64,000 nucleotides of DNA from Leptoclinus maculatus (Eukaryota; Chordata; Actinopteri; Perciformes; Stichaeidae): positions 22,398,843-22,462,842 of the forward strand of contig JAVDOI010000009.1 in the NCBI GenBank assembly GCA_032191485.1. Reading direction: 5' to 3'. The notes below the pieces were generated by a model. It was not told where the DNA came from. It searched no databases and saw nothing but the letters and a program-made list of their open reading frames with translations. A program made the position numbers and the translations under genes. Of this stretch, positions 53,589-64,000 are shown piece after piece (the stretch's first letter is position 1; each line of letters opens with the position of its first letter).

Positions 53589-55224
53589 CTTTCACTTTAC
53601 TTTAGTATTTCCACTGCTAATCTTCTGCGAGAAATATTGGACTTTTTACTTCCGACGTTTGTAAAGTGTGAGTGCATATTTTTGATGCACGTCTTTCTCT
53701 GTCCAGGCTGTGTTGAGTGTGATGCGTCAGCGCCACGTGAACGTGGACGTGCAGACATTTGGAAGTCTGGCGTTGGGCTGTGAGCGGCAGCAGGACGGGC
53801 TGCAGCTGCTGAAAGACATGGAGGTGATGAAGCTCTCATCCTAACAGTCAGAATAGATGTTAAATTGAGGACTCGCGTTATATTTGTAGAATCAAGGACA
53901 TAAAAAAATCTGCTGTTCTGTCACAGCTGCTTGTTTCCTTTTTCCATTTGTTATATGTTGATGTAAACACAGAGAACACAAACAGTTTAACAAAATAAAA
54001 GTGCTGATTATTACTTGCACTAAGAGATGAACTGTAACATTGTCATATGAAATACTAACGTCAGCAGTAATCGTATTAAGAGTCATCGTAGTAGTAGTAC
54101 TAGTAGGAGACCAATATTTTGACTTGTTTTTTTCTTCATCTTTACATGCGTTTTATTGCAGGAGGCGGGACTTAGGCCTAACGTCCAGGTGTTCTCTGCT
54201 CTGATTGGCCGAGCAACTCGAAGACTGGATTTTGTTTACCTAAAAACAATGCTGAAAAGCATGAGCACCATGAGGGTGTGGCCTAATGAGGTCATCATCA
54301 GACAGCTGGAGTTTGCCTCACAGTACCCTCCCAACTATAACCAGGTAAGCATACGTACGACTAGTCGGTACAAACCTGAGCATGAAAACATGTCTGTGTG
54401 GATGTGTAGGTGCAGATTCTGGTCACAGCCAAAGACCCTAAAGACTCTTCTCATCACGGGTAACGCCTCTCCACCAAAGTCGATAATATCTACGCTCTGC
54501 AGAGTGTTTTAGCATCTTTCAGCGCATTGTTTTGTTTTTCAGGCTGTCAGACTCTCCTCTCATTAGCCCTGTTTTCAGCCCCAGCAGGCAGTTGCTTTCA
54601 GCGAATAAAGCTCTGATAAACACAACACAGTTAGCTACAGCCAGGCTGGTGAATATATAATGGAGCATTTAGTTGCTAAAGATCCAGATATTTCAGGAGT
54701 TAAAGGAGACCACGAAAAATCTGAATCAGAATTCATATCTTACTTGCCAGGTGGCCAGAAACACGACTCTAAATGATGCTCTGTATCTTACTGGATGTGT
54801 AAATATACAAACGAGCAATGTTGTGTTTTGAGCTTATTCCTCTGCACACAAGTGGCCAAAAACATCAGCAGACTATGATTAAAGTCATACTTTATATAAA
54901 TGTTGTGTTGATTCATTCATATTTGATTTATTTGCCCCTCTCCTCCCCTGTATCCTTCCTCCCTTCCATCAATCCCAGTACAAGTCCAGAAACAACTACC
55001 TGCTCCAAATCGATGGTTTTCGTGGTTTCTACCAGCAGTGGCTGAGAGCCATGCCGGCTCAGAGCGCTGAGGACGATCAGGCGGAGCTGCAGTCTGAGAC
55101 GGACACTGAAGAGCTGAACGCAGACGCTGCAGATGGACTCACAGCGACCCAAAGAAACCAGAGAGCAGCAGCGAGGAGATACAAGCCTCACAACAAGGAC
55201 AAGAGAAGCAGCTCTGCTCTCTAA
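51284..55224 (+). CDS. ptcd1: Pentatricopeptide repeat domain protein 1, mitochondrial
   Basis: A mitochondrial-matrix RNA-binding protein involved in leucine tRNA and 16S rRNA metabolism and ribosome assembly in mammals. Eight exons, all phase 0, 51284-51748, 51823-51963, 52165-52383, 52481-52582, 52852-53526, 53707-53823, 54162-54344 and 54979-55224, encode 715 residues (human about 700). The start MLTSVACLCARSGRKVSAP is an Arg/Ser-rich targeting-type N-terminus. Family signatures follow: GRSNTPYWYFLRCKKLIKEN, INFTVLIGGCGRAGQLKKAF, ATYTALFNACAESP, TFHYLLMGCLKDKQTGFRLA, NYNLLLRTARDCGIGDP, SDRLALIGGAGGFLEKM, VIIRQLEFASQYPPNYNQ, DGFRGFYQQWLRAMPAE. Several are PPR helices (ATYTALFNAC, TYHALLKTH). 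The donor at 53526 abuts a (CA)n array. Its divergent C-terminal tail (about 45 residues, acidic then basic) looks fish-specific. Confidence 0.96.
53529..53585. repeat. (AC)n microsatellite directly at a PTCD1 splice donor
   Basis: The donor GTACAC at 53527 passes straight into about 28 AC units with one A interruption. Confidence 0.95.
54487..54680. repeat. Dispersed repeat, copy 3 of 3
   Basis: GAGTGTTTTAGCATCTTTCAG, CGCATTGTTTTGTTTTTCAG, CAGGCAGTTGCTTTCAGCG, AACACAACACAGTTAGCTAC. It matches 36985-37145 and 25812-25910 in word order and is the longest of the three. It lies in the last PTCD1 intron. Confidence 0.6.
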
Positions 55225-55392
55225 CAGCACTCCTTCCTCTCTCTACTTGATCCTCTGGTGGTCTGTTTGCATTCAGCTGTGTAACTCTGGATGGACTTCA
55301 GATCACGGTTGTAGCTCATGGACCTTCCTTCAGTTAACTTACTGCAGATGCATTTTTCTCTACTGATCGAAATTAATGTAATTTATATTGCA

Positions 55393-55398
55393 ATTAAA
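55393..55398 (+). terminator. Polyadenylation signal ATTAAA (PTCD1)
   Basis: ATTAAA 168 bases after the TAA at 55222-55224, followed by AGTTTGAAACC and a G/T-rich stretch at about 55429-55455. Confidence 0.55.
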
Positions 55399-56379
55399 GT
55401 AAAAATTCAAGTTTGAAACCTAAATCTCGTCTTAGTTTTCTATTGCGTTGTGTTTTATTTTGAAACGACAATTTTAGGGTAATTTGCTGAGTAATCGATG
55501 GACTTGACTGGTCATTTGCAATTAGTGTAGAAATGCACAATCGCATGCAAGATGCACATTGTGTGGAGATCTTTATTTATATTTGAATCCATGTGAAGTG
55601 CATAATAAGAGGACACGTATTACAGTTTGGCTTATAGAATTACAAGTTCACTGGGTGATGAGATCTTTCAGATCAGGTTTAAAAAATACAAATTCTTAGA
55701 ACTTTGACCAAAAATGTATTTAATGAACGACTATTCGACCTTTGGCATCTTTGCTGCATTTGGAAGTTGAATCTTTTCAAAGAGTAAATGTGGATGTGTT
55801 ATTTGAAAAGAAGTGTGAGGAAATGTGTAAGAATGAAATATGGCTTTATCTTTCAGTGACCGATTGATCAAAACAAGTTTACTTTTTAAAAAGGGAAGAG
55901 GCAGTTAGGACTTGGGCTTTTAGGATCGCTCAAGTGTTCCATTTTAAATAAAATAATAATCCTCAAATGACTTCATTTTAAAGATGGACTTAAGAGCTGC
56001 AGAAGAGCAAACTAAAAGAGTTTAAAAGAGCCGTTCACCTCCAGAGGATAATAAGACTGATACAAGGTTTTTAGGTTCAGTGAAGCTTCAATGATAGAGT
56101 GAAAACAAGAGAAAAAAGCTTTTTAATAGGCAAGCATCTGTCTGTTAGTTGATTATTGTGAAACAGAGGACTCAGTGAAACGTGTTGTATGTTTCGGATC
56201 AATAATACGAAAGAAATGAGTCCAAAAAAAGAATAAAATCATCAAGTTACTCCAGAGAAACTCGGATGACACAAACAATCTAGTATGTATTTATTTATTT
56301 TAAATAGAGAAACTAACTCTACTTTATTAAATAATATTAATTTATTCGTTCGTTTTTCTACTTTATGCATTCATCTACT

Positions 56380-56470
56380 GCTACAGTAGGTGGCGGTAAT
56401 ACACCTACAAGCTGGTTTGCCAACCATTAATTGAGACAACAAAGAAGAAAAGGAAACGTCACATCCGGTC
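56380..56470. repeat. Fish repeat AGTAGGTGGCGGTAATACACC at the next gene's 5' end
   Basis: AGTAGGTGGCGGTAATACACC, GCTGGTTTGCCAACCATTAA and AAAGAAGAAAAGGAAACGTC follow a pattern common near fish promoters. The interval 55400-56380 before it is AT-rich and shows no gene. Confidence 0.55.
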
Positions 56471-56534
56471 ACGGTGAGTTTGGCGAATGCCCGGGCGCCA
56501 AAAAAAACAACTTCTTTAATTTTGAACAATAAAG
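56450..56534 (+). promoter_or_regulatory. Putative promoter and noncoding exon of the 56.9-kb gene
   Basis: ACATCCGGTCACGG (ETS-type core) and GGGCGCCAAAA (56494-56504, an E2F-type TTTGGCGC on the other strand) precede AACAATAAAG with a good donor GTAAGA at 56535. The acceptor CCCTGCTAG at 56922 then opens the exon holding the ATG. Function of these sites is inferred from sequence alone. Confidence 0.4.
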
Positions 56535-56931
56535 GTAAGAAAGCTGTCCCTAACAAAACTGAAACAACTACATAAACGTATTTTGTATCTATATTTTGTA
56601 GTAAAGAAGTACATTGTTAATGTTGACACAATCTGCGACAGTTTTTACACGCATTTAACTTTCTGTTTCCTGCCTCGCGGAAAGCTAGCAAGCTTCTTAA
56701 AAGTAGGATAATGTTGTTTGTTCTGTTCTGGAAACAAAGACACGGTAATGTCTCATCTAGATGATGTGTCCGGTATATTTTACTGACATGAATCCGGTCC
56801 CGTCACAAAAATACAGACAAACCAGCAACTCATGAAGGGTTTCATGTGTGACTCACTCAGAAGAAGAAGAGCCAACATCTTACAGGGCACATTGTGGCAT
56901 TGCCTCTTCTTTTCCCTGCTAGACATTTCTG

Positions 56932-58914
56932 ATGGGTACAGCTGTGGACACTGGAGAAATCATCATCCTCAGTGATAGTGATGATGATGATGATGATGAA
57001 GACTGTGAAGAGGACATATCATGCAGTGATCCCTCGGTTCTCATCGTGGAGGTGGAGGATGTGAAGAAGAGTGGTAACAGCTGTGTTTACTGTCCACACC
57101 AGCAGCATGTGAACGTTGTTCATGTTGTGAATGGTCATCAGCTGCTTTCTTCTTCTTCTTCTTGTGTTTCAGACTGGGTTGTATCTCCCAGTGGTCTGGA
57201 TGAAGACCTGGTCATCACCTTCTCCCGCCGCGCTGAGGTCCTGCCTCATGCACGCTACGACTGTCCCTTGCATGCTTTCACGTGAGTGAATTGCAACACA
57301 CATTTTGTGATATACTGACCTCCATGAGAGATGATCTCACCCTCCTCTCCGCTGTGCTGCTCAGGGCTACAGATTGTGAGATCGGTGCTCCTGCGATCGG
57401 TAACCATCTGATGTGTGATCAGTGCTTCTGCTACATCTGCGACAAGCTGGCGTCATCGGTATGTGTTGACGTAGTCTTTAAACTATATACACAGCAAGAA
57501 CACAGACATCAAAACTCCCTGAATGTGTTTTAATGTGTGTGTGTGTTCAGTGTCAAATGTGGTGTTGCAGCGGTGTGTGTCACTGCAACAGCCACAAGAG
57601 GAGCGACTTCTGGAACAACCTGAGAAACGGCTCGCTGCTGGGAGGACTTCAGACTTTCAATTTAACTTTGTCTGAAATAGATTCTCACCTCCGACATGCA
57701 GGTACTTAAAAATACAAATCCTCAGACTGAACCACTTGTTGTTTTGATTGTTATTACATTTCACCGTCACTGGGTTTGTCTTCCTCTTGTCCAGACACGA
57801 TGCTGCAGAGCTTCAAACAAGGGCTCTCTGCAAAGTTCTCGTCCTTCTTGAAGGGACAGACTTTGGAGCAATTCGGTCCGGACCAATCGAACCAGAAAGG
57901 CCTCGTCTTCGAGTGAGTGACGGAGCAGAGATGTCTATAATGTGGAGAGGACACTGAAATCCATCCAGATGATCTTCCACCGTTTATGAATCAGGGATCT
58001 GTAATACATGAAAGTCATTAGGATTCATCCTCATCCATTAACGTCTGCACCAAATGAACATCCAGGACCATGCGGTCGAAAGTATGCGGACACGCAAACA
58101 TTAAACCCATAAATAATTGTTGAACATTGTCATTCCAAAACCCCCAAAATGCTCTAGCATAAATTGTGCAAATTGCAAATTATAAAGTAGTAATCTACAG
58201 TGTTTTTCTATGACTCATGAACGTGCACGGGCTGAGACGGAAGCGTGCACTGTAGCATTAAAGGGGCACTCAACAATTGTCTCCATAGAGTTCAGTTTAC
58301 TCGTAATCTTATGTCCTCAGCATGTTAAACTAGTTCTACAACGTCTGGGTCTGAGAAAATAACCCTGATGACGTTACAAACTGGAGGTGTGGAGTTTGAA
58401 AGTTGTGGGTATTTATCGAGCGCATAGGATGCTATCCAGATGCATTATGGGAAATGCAGGATAGAATTTTTTATTATGGCTTCAAATACACCAACTGTGG
58501 CTGTTTCACCGGTCTTACTTTACGTTGTCTCTGACATTATTAACAAAAGGGACTTTTTTTAGAATTCAATGTTTCTGTTTTGTTTTGCAGCTACACGCCT
58601 GTGTACGAGTTTGTGTCGTCGTTCCTGAACAAAGCGGATAAACAGGACGGCAGAGCTGCTGCCATCATGAGACTGGGAGCCGCTGAGGACTTCGTTCGCC
58701 ATTTTCAAGTCTCAGGGTGCGCACACACACGTACACAAACACACACACACACAGCATGAATAGCATTTCCTGTTCTAGATTAAATGTTTATCTTAACGGC
58801 TGTTTTGCTCTCTGTGTAGTCATTTTCTTTGGTTGATATGATTCTCTACAGGACTTACATCTCACAGTCTCCCCTTGCTAATGCTTTTGAAGCCAGACTG
58901 GTGTTACTGCAGAG

Positions 58915-58966
<52 letters not shown>

Positions 58967-61900
58967 CCCATGCTGTGTCCTGTCTGAAACATGTGGATAT
59001 TTACCTTGTTTGGGGTTTCCAGGGTAATAGCGTCCGTGCAGAGACAGATGGTGATGACTGATTTAAGCCCGGAGTTCATCCACAAATTGCAGGATTTTTA
59101 CAGGAGGTTCACTTTCCCCACTGAGCTGAGGAGCGTGAAGAACAGGTGTGTGTGTCTTTAAACGTGTCTCTGAGGCAGCAGTTCATAAACGCTTGTGTGT
59201 GTTTAATTCCTGAGGTTGCACATAAAAGCCTTTTCGTGCATTACTGAAACTTTGTGTGTGTGTGCGCGTGTGCTTCAGCCTGTGTGTTCGTCCGTGGGAT
59301 GACGTCCTGCTGGTGTCGGTGCTGAAGGGGCAGAACGTGACGGGGGTCCGCAAAGACAAAGGCAAGAAGGATCTCCTGATAGAACAGATTTCTGTAGTTA
59401 TATTGAGAACAGAACTACTACAGCGGCAGCACAGGTACGAAACGGATACACACACACACATATCTACACACACACACACACACCTTTGCCTTTCACAACT
59501 GCTAATGTGTTCTTACCGTCTGCAGGTACAGAGAATTGTGTCGCTACCTACGAGTCGTCGAGAGCGATGATTCCCAACAGTGAGTGTTCAGATAGTCCCA
59601 AATATTCCAATGGTTTAGATTGAAGTATGAGGTTGTATTTACAATATTTCTGTCAACTCTTGTGATGTTAGACAGACTTGACATCCCAGGCGATTGATTA
59701 AACATGAATGAAGGGTCCACTGACTGTACTCTCTATAACGGCCGTTCAGGTGACGCGTTGCACTCATTTGCCTGCTTTCTGTTCTGCTCTTTAATTCACG
59801 TCCAGCTCGCCATCTGCAGCGAGACTTTCACCATCTGTCTGATCTTCAATAAGAAAAAAACTTTACTAGAATTGTCATATACATGCATGTACTTTCATTA
59901 CATTTGAGGATATATTCTATATGATCTGATTCTGATCAAATATGCGTCCCATGCTGGCACTACCCTTTTTGATTTTCATGCCCTGAGAGAGCCGGTTGAG
60001 CAGACGCACATAATAATATCATAATGTCCAATTAAAATGATTCCCCGGAGCCGAAGTTCAATTGTATTAAAATATGCTGTAATTGAATTTACAAATATTC
60101 TTCTCGGATCCTCATTTTCTTATATTTTATAATGATATTGATACATAAAGGCAAAGCTCATGAGGGTTCCCCTGTTTTTTTTAAAGTAGTTATTTCAACT
60201 GTAACCGTAACATGACATCATCTCTTGCCTAGATTTCTACATCATTGAGACATGACCCCGGTGCTTTGTTCTGTTTCTCTTCTAGTCTCCAGCAGGTACG
60301 AGACCTCATCCCGTTCTTCATGTGCATGGATGGGACCTTGACCGGCGGCCTGCACAGTTTGTTCCCCTCGGTGAACGCTCCCGCCTCGCGCTTCACTCCG
60401 CACCTCTTCCTCTTTTATCTCCGCCTCTTTAAAACGGCAACAGCACCAGAGCTGGTGGTCAGTCAGTCGGCTCAGCTCTGCTTCTCTGATGCGGCGTGGC
60501 AGCCGATCAAAGGTCAGACATGCTGTGGATGGATTGTAGATTTTTTACTTTCTTACCTTTTTTAATAAAACAAAAAAGAAGACAAAGTGTCTTCTCTCTC
60601 TCTAGATGCGGTGCCGCTTCCACACGTTGTGCTGGTGAGGTTTGCTCTCCGGGTTCAGAGATGCTGCTTCGCCGTCTTCACTGACGTAAGTCCGCAACGC
60701 TCGTCTCTGTTCAGTTTCACAACAGATCAACAGAAAAGCACATCAGCTTTTTATCACTTGTGGTCTTACCAGCAGCTTGGACAAATGTCATCAATTGTTC
60801 ATTCCTTTTGTCTTCTACTAGATAATAGATAATACATTGTGGACTATTAAGTCTGGTACAGGACATGCTAGGAGCTACCCGGACCTCTCATCTGTCAAAG
60901 CTGTTTATTTTATGAGCTCCCAGTGACTGAATTGTCTTTCTTCAAGACTTGACGAGTCTTTTTCCTGTTTTAAATGTAGTCTTTAATAGTTTATGTGTGC
61001 TTGTTGTGACAAAGCGATTGTCAATGATTATTTTATTGTTTTTGTGACTTTTCGTGACTTCCCCTTATGTGTATGAACGTGCTATATGAATAACGTGATT
61101 GTACGTCTGATACCTTTCTGATCTCAGTCTCAGTGTTGGACCAGTTTACTCAAAGTCGTCAACACACTCGCCGCTGTCCCAGAACCAAGCCCACAGTTTC
61201 TACACGTATGTATGTTTTGTTTATTTTTAATAATTTCCCATTTGTTCCCAGCAGTAGTTGTTTACATTCTGACTCTCATGTCCGGACTTTAGGAAGCGAA
61301 GGTTGTTGTGGAATCGATACTGCTCGACCAGCACGGGTCAAACATACAGATCCCACGTTTCTTTCAGGAGGTGAGCGCGCTGTGATCTACACATGCACAC
61401 GTGGATGTTACCAAGCGGGTACTAAACTGTTCGTATATGCGTTTGTGTTTACAGGTGTACCCAGATCAGGCTTTGCTGCTGTTGGTAACGGGGGCTTTAT
61501 GTTCGAGAATCGTCAGCGCTGCTCTGAGTCCGGCCCTCCCTGTGCTCAACACGTTTAAGGTAACCTCCCGTTTGCAGACATTTATTCCAAAGAGCTGAAC
61601 GGTTTCCATGTTCCTTACCCCCCATGAAGATCCAAAAGTTTCACCCTGTAACATTTCTCCGTCTCTCAGGATAACATGTGGGCTCTCGGGTGGCTGTGGG
61701 ACCGTTTGTCCTCCAGCCCAGAACGGCTCAGATCCTTCTTACAGGAGATCTCACAGGAGGCGAAGAACACGACAGGTGTGTGTGGACGTCTTTCTCATAA
61801 TAATGGATCAATGCGCTGAACCCTCAACATGCTTGTGTGGGGGTTGAATCGTCACAAATAGGTCAAAAATGATCAGTACTCTTTATATATTTAAGAGCAA

Positions 61901-62822
61901 ATAAGTTATTTGCACTCATTGGCGACACCTGGTGGTAACATGAAGGAACTGCACCAACTCCTTACCTAGCAGCACTTCCTGAAGACCTCAGTAAAGATCG
62001 TGTAACGTCAACGTCAGGAGTTCATCTTTTACTTATATTAATAGTTTAAGCTTATTAGCAGATTACTTTAGCACATCGATACCTAGCATTTGCACTTCTA
62101 TGCTACGCTAGCTACTGAAGGTATACTGAATGTAAACATGCTGCTTTTGCTTCTTAATGATTGTAACGGTAAATAAAGACAAAACCCGGCTTTACAGGAA
62201 CGTCATCAGGTGATGTGGTTCACTTTCACACACTGATCTGTAGCTTCTGTCTCTATCTTCTCACTGATGAATCAGTTTGACATCCTGGACATATGCTTCA
62301 AACACATATTGTAGATCCTTCTGTCTGCGTCTCTCTGAAATTGCTTTTATGTTTACCAAAAGAATGAAACAATATTTACATAGAAGCAGCGCGTCTTAGC
62401 GACGGGTCAATTAGGAGTTTAAGTCTTGCAGATAGCGTTCACAGCCACAAAACACAGCATGTCTTTGTTTCTCCGTCTCTGTCAGATGGGGATAAATTAT
62501 TATTTCTTTGCGCCATTGTATCCACTCAGTCTTCTTCAACAGAGAACTGGGACCAGTGAGTGAGATTTAATTCATAACAAAAGCACCACAACCCTTATGT
62601 GAACATTTTCTATTTTTACGCTGGAGTATAAAAGTCACTGAAAGGCTGTGGATCTGATCTGTTGCCTTGCTTTACATGACCTCTCCTGCTGTGGTGGTGA
62701 TCAGCACCTACTGTAAGTCGCTCTGTCACACGTGGTGATCCGTCACAATGCGTCTTCAGTGTTGTGGTGTTGAGTTAACCCTTTGTGTCTCCTCCTCATG
62801 TAGACCGTCCAGTGGCTGTTAA
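56932..62822 (+). CDS. Unrecognised protein with SUMO-interaction-like motifs and a Cys cluster
   Basis: I do not recognise this gene. Eighteen consistent exons encode about 632 residues: 56932-57073, 57173-57281, 57365-57458, 57551-57701, 57795-57912, 58591-58716, 58852-58914, 59023-59145, 59279-59434, 59526-59579, 60286-60512, 60606-60685, 61128-61205, 61293-61370, 61455-61559, 61670-61775, 62486-62555 and 62804-62822. Residues 10-24 (IIILSDSDDDDDDED) have the form of a SUMO-interacting motif; SVLIVEVED (35-43) is a second hydrophobic/acidic stretch. Residues 101-127 hold ten cysteines (CDQCFCYICDK...SCQMWCCSGVCHCNSH), a likely zinc-binding module, preceded by ARYDCPLHAF. The rest looks helical and carries no motif I know (FVRHFQVSG, LRVVESDDSQ, LIPFFMCMDGTLTGGLHSLF, WALGWLWDRLSSSPERLRSF). 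I see no signal peptide or membrane segment; a nuclear role is an inference from the SIMs. The final exon's frame is uncertain. Confidence 0.7.
58917..58963. repeat. (AC)n microsatellite at a splice donor of the 56.9-kb gene
   Basis: The exon ending at 58914 is followed by GTAC and about 23 AC units, the same arrangement as at 53527 in PTCD1. Confidence 0.95.
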
Positions 62823-62945
62823 GCTCTCCTCGTCCTAAGTGAAGGCCCCGGCGCAGCGTCGGCTGTAAGTCCCACAAGTGTCATCAGCTGTTTCCTCCTC
62901 TGGGTCCTTTTTTTTATTTCGTTATTTCATAATGCACCTTTAAAG

Positions 62946-62951
62946 AATAAA
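62946..62951 (+). terminator. Polyadenylation signal AATAAA (56.9-kb gene)
   Basis: AATAAA about 125 bases after the putative last exon, followed by TGTCTTTTTCTCTTTAGTTGTGGG, a T/G-rich downstream element. It supports the gene ending near 62.8 kb. Confidence 0.6.
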
Positions 62952-62969
62952 GTCTGAAGTGTCTTTTTC

Positions 62970-64000
62970 TCTTTAGTTGTGGGTCATATATTTTCTTTTT
63001 GAGAGCAAACTGTAAATCCTGCAATGTTAAATCCGATAATAGTCGTCGTCTTCCCGCCTTTCCCGGCCCTTTACCACCACCACCAGCTGTTAAAGGTACA
63101 ATGTGTAAGATATGGCTAGAATCTTAATCTTTTAGTAACTATGAACTATTATTATCAACCGCATGGGAGAGGGTACAGTGTTGACGTCAAGTCAAAGACG
63201 TGTATGTCTTGTGTTGCAGAGATATCTACTGATAACTGTGCATGCTAACCAGTTAGTCCCAGCCTGCCCTGTCCTGTAATACCACTTGATAGTGAGTCGG
63301 TGTAGCGTCCAGTCTAAGTCCAACATGAGAGGACCAAGAAGTAGAGCTGCTTTAATCCAGTAAACTCACAAACCGTACAGCTCCCGGTCAGTAACACGGT
63401 AAACACACCGCTGGATTAAAAGATAGCAGTGTTATTTTGACCTTGTATTTAGTGTATTCTTGCGTTGCTGTTGGCTAGTGATTTGCTATTTGTGAATGAC
63501 CGATGTGGTTTGTGTGGACCGAGTAGTGGAGGTGAAATGCTGCTGTAGCATGTGCTACACATTGCACCTCTTTAAACCACGTGCATGTCATGAATCCATC
63601 GGTAATCCTTGCGTGTGCACGTGAGAACGTTTCTACACGTTCACATCTGTCCTGTAGCTTATGTGTTGAATAAGCAGAGACTTTGCTTGCAACACATTGT
63701 GTTCGATAAGTTAGAACGAGTTTGGTTTTTTAACTTAAATGACAGTTTAGATTAATCCTAATTGTTCTCAATACATTTTCAGTGAGTCGACTAATTGATT
63801 ATCATATCGGTACTAATAAAGTTTGAAATAATCTGAGTAGTAATAGTATCTTGTTTTCATCCCTCAGGGATGATCTTCTCTCTGATTACTGGCTCCATTT
63901 ACACATAAAACAATCAAACTGTAAGTGTTGCTTCTCAGTTTTGTATTTGATATAAAGCCTCCTTTTGAACTCAACAGCTGATCATGCATGCTGAAATGTA
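62970..64000. other. Gene-free stretch at the window's right edge
   Basis: AT-moderate intergenic sequence. A repeat-like GGTACAATGTGTAAGATATGG occurs at about 63095, and AATAAAG at 63817. I see no exon, RNA gene or intact element. Confidence 0.5.

Overview
The window is vertebrate, and almost certainly teleost, nuclear DNA. Coding exons are short and bounded by GT/AG splice sites. Introns are rich in (CA/TG)n microsatellites. Several miniature transposon types common in fish genomes are present. Six protein-coding genes can be assembled exon by exon on the + strand, plus one partial gene on the - strand. There is no bacterial-type operon, CRISPR array or phage.

Layout: (1) 106-11177, the 3' half of an unconventional myosin XV gene (MYO15A type): end of the first FERM-like region, SH3, second MyTH4, C-terminal FERM and a PDZ-ligand tail. 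(2) 13283-16374, ALKBH5, an RNA m6A demethylase. (3) 21650-26514, MIEF2 (MiD49), a mitochondrial-fission receptor, probably with an upstream noncoding exon near 19.3-19.53 kb. (4) 31007-37784, SMCR8, the DENN-family partner of C9orf72. (5) about 39.94-40.78 kb, a CpG-dense minisatellite. (6) 41917-46886, FBXL18, an F-box/LRR protein. (7) 47791-48826 on the - strand, two exons of a PRY/SPRY (B30.2) gene that looks truncated. (8) 49549-50554, a non-autonomous hAT-like DNA transposon with a perfect 8-bp target duplication. (9) 51284-55224, PTCD1, a mitochondrial PPR protein. (10) 56932-62822, an unrecognised 18-exon gene with N-terminal SUMO-interaction-like motifs and a cysteine cluster. The last 1.2 kb holds no gene that I can see.

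MYO15A, ALKBH5, MIEF2 and SMCR8 keep the relative order of the human 17p11.2 (Smith-Magenis) region, but LLGL1, FLII and TOP3A are missing from between them. FBXL18 and PTCD1, which map to human chromosome 7, follow directly, so a synteny breakpoint lies between SMCR8 and FBXL18, where the minisatellite sits. The genes do not form one pathway: hair-cell stereocilia (MYO15A), RNA demethylation (ALKBH5), mitochondrial division (MIEF2), autophagy and Rab regulation (SMCR8), ubiquitin ligation (FBXL18) and mitochondrial RNA metabolism (PTCD1).

I found no multi-gene novel system. The observations most worth a second look are the unrecognised gene at 56.9-62.8 kb and its ambiguous C-terminus, the minisatellite that is open in all three reverse frames, the intact-ended hAT element, a 75-80 bp-armed foldback in a MYO15A intron, and short upstream ORFs before SMCR8 and MIEF2. 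Gene identities rest on reading the translated exons against remembered family features. No database search was run.
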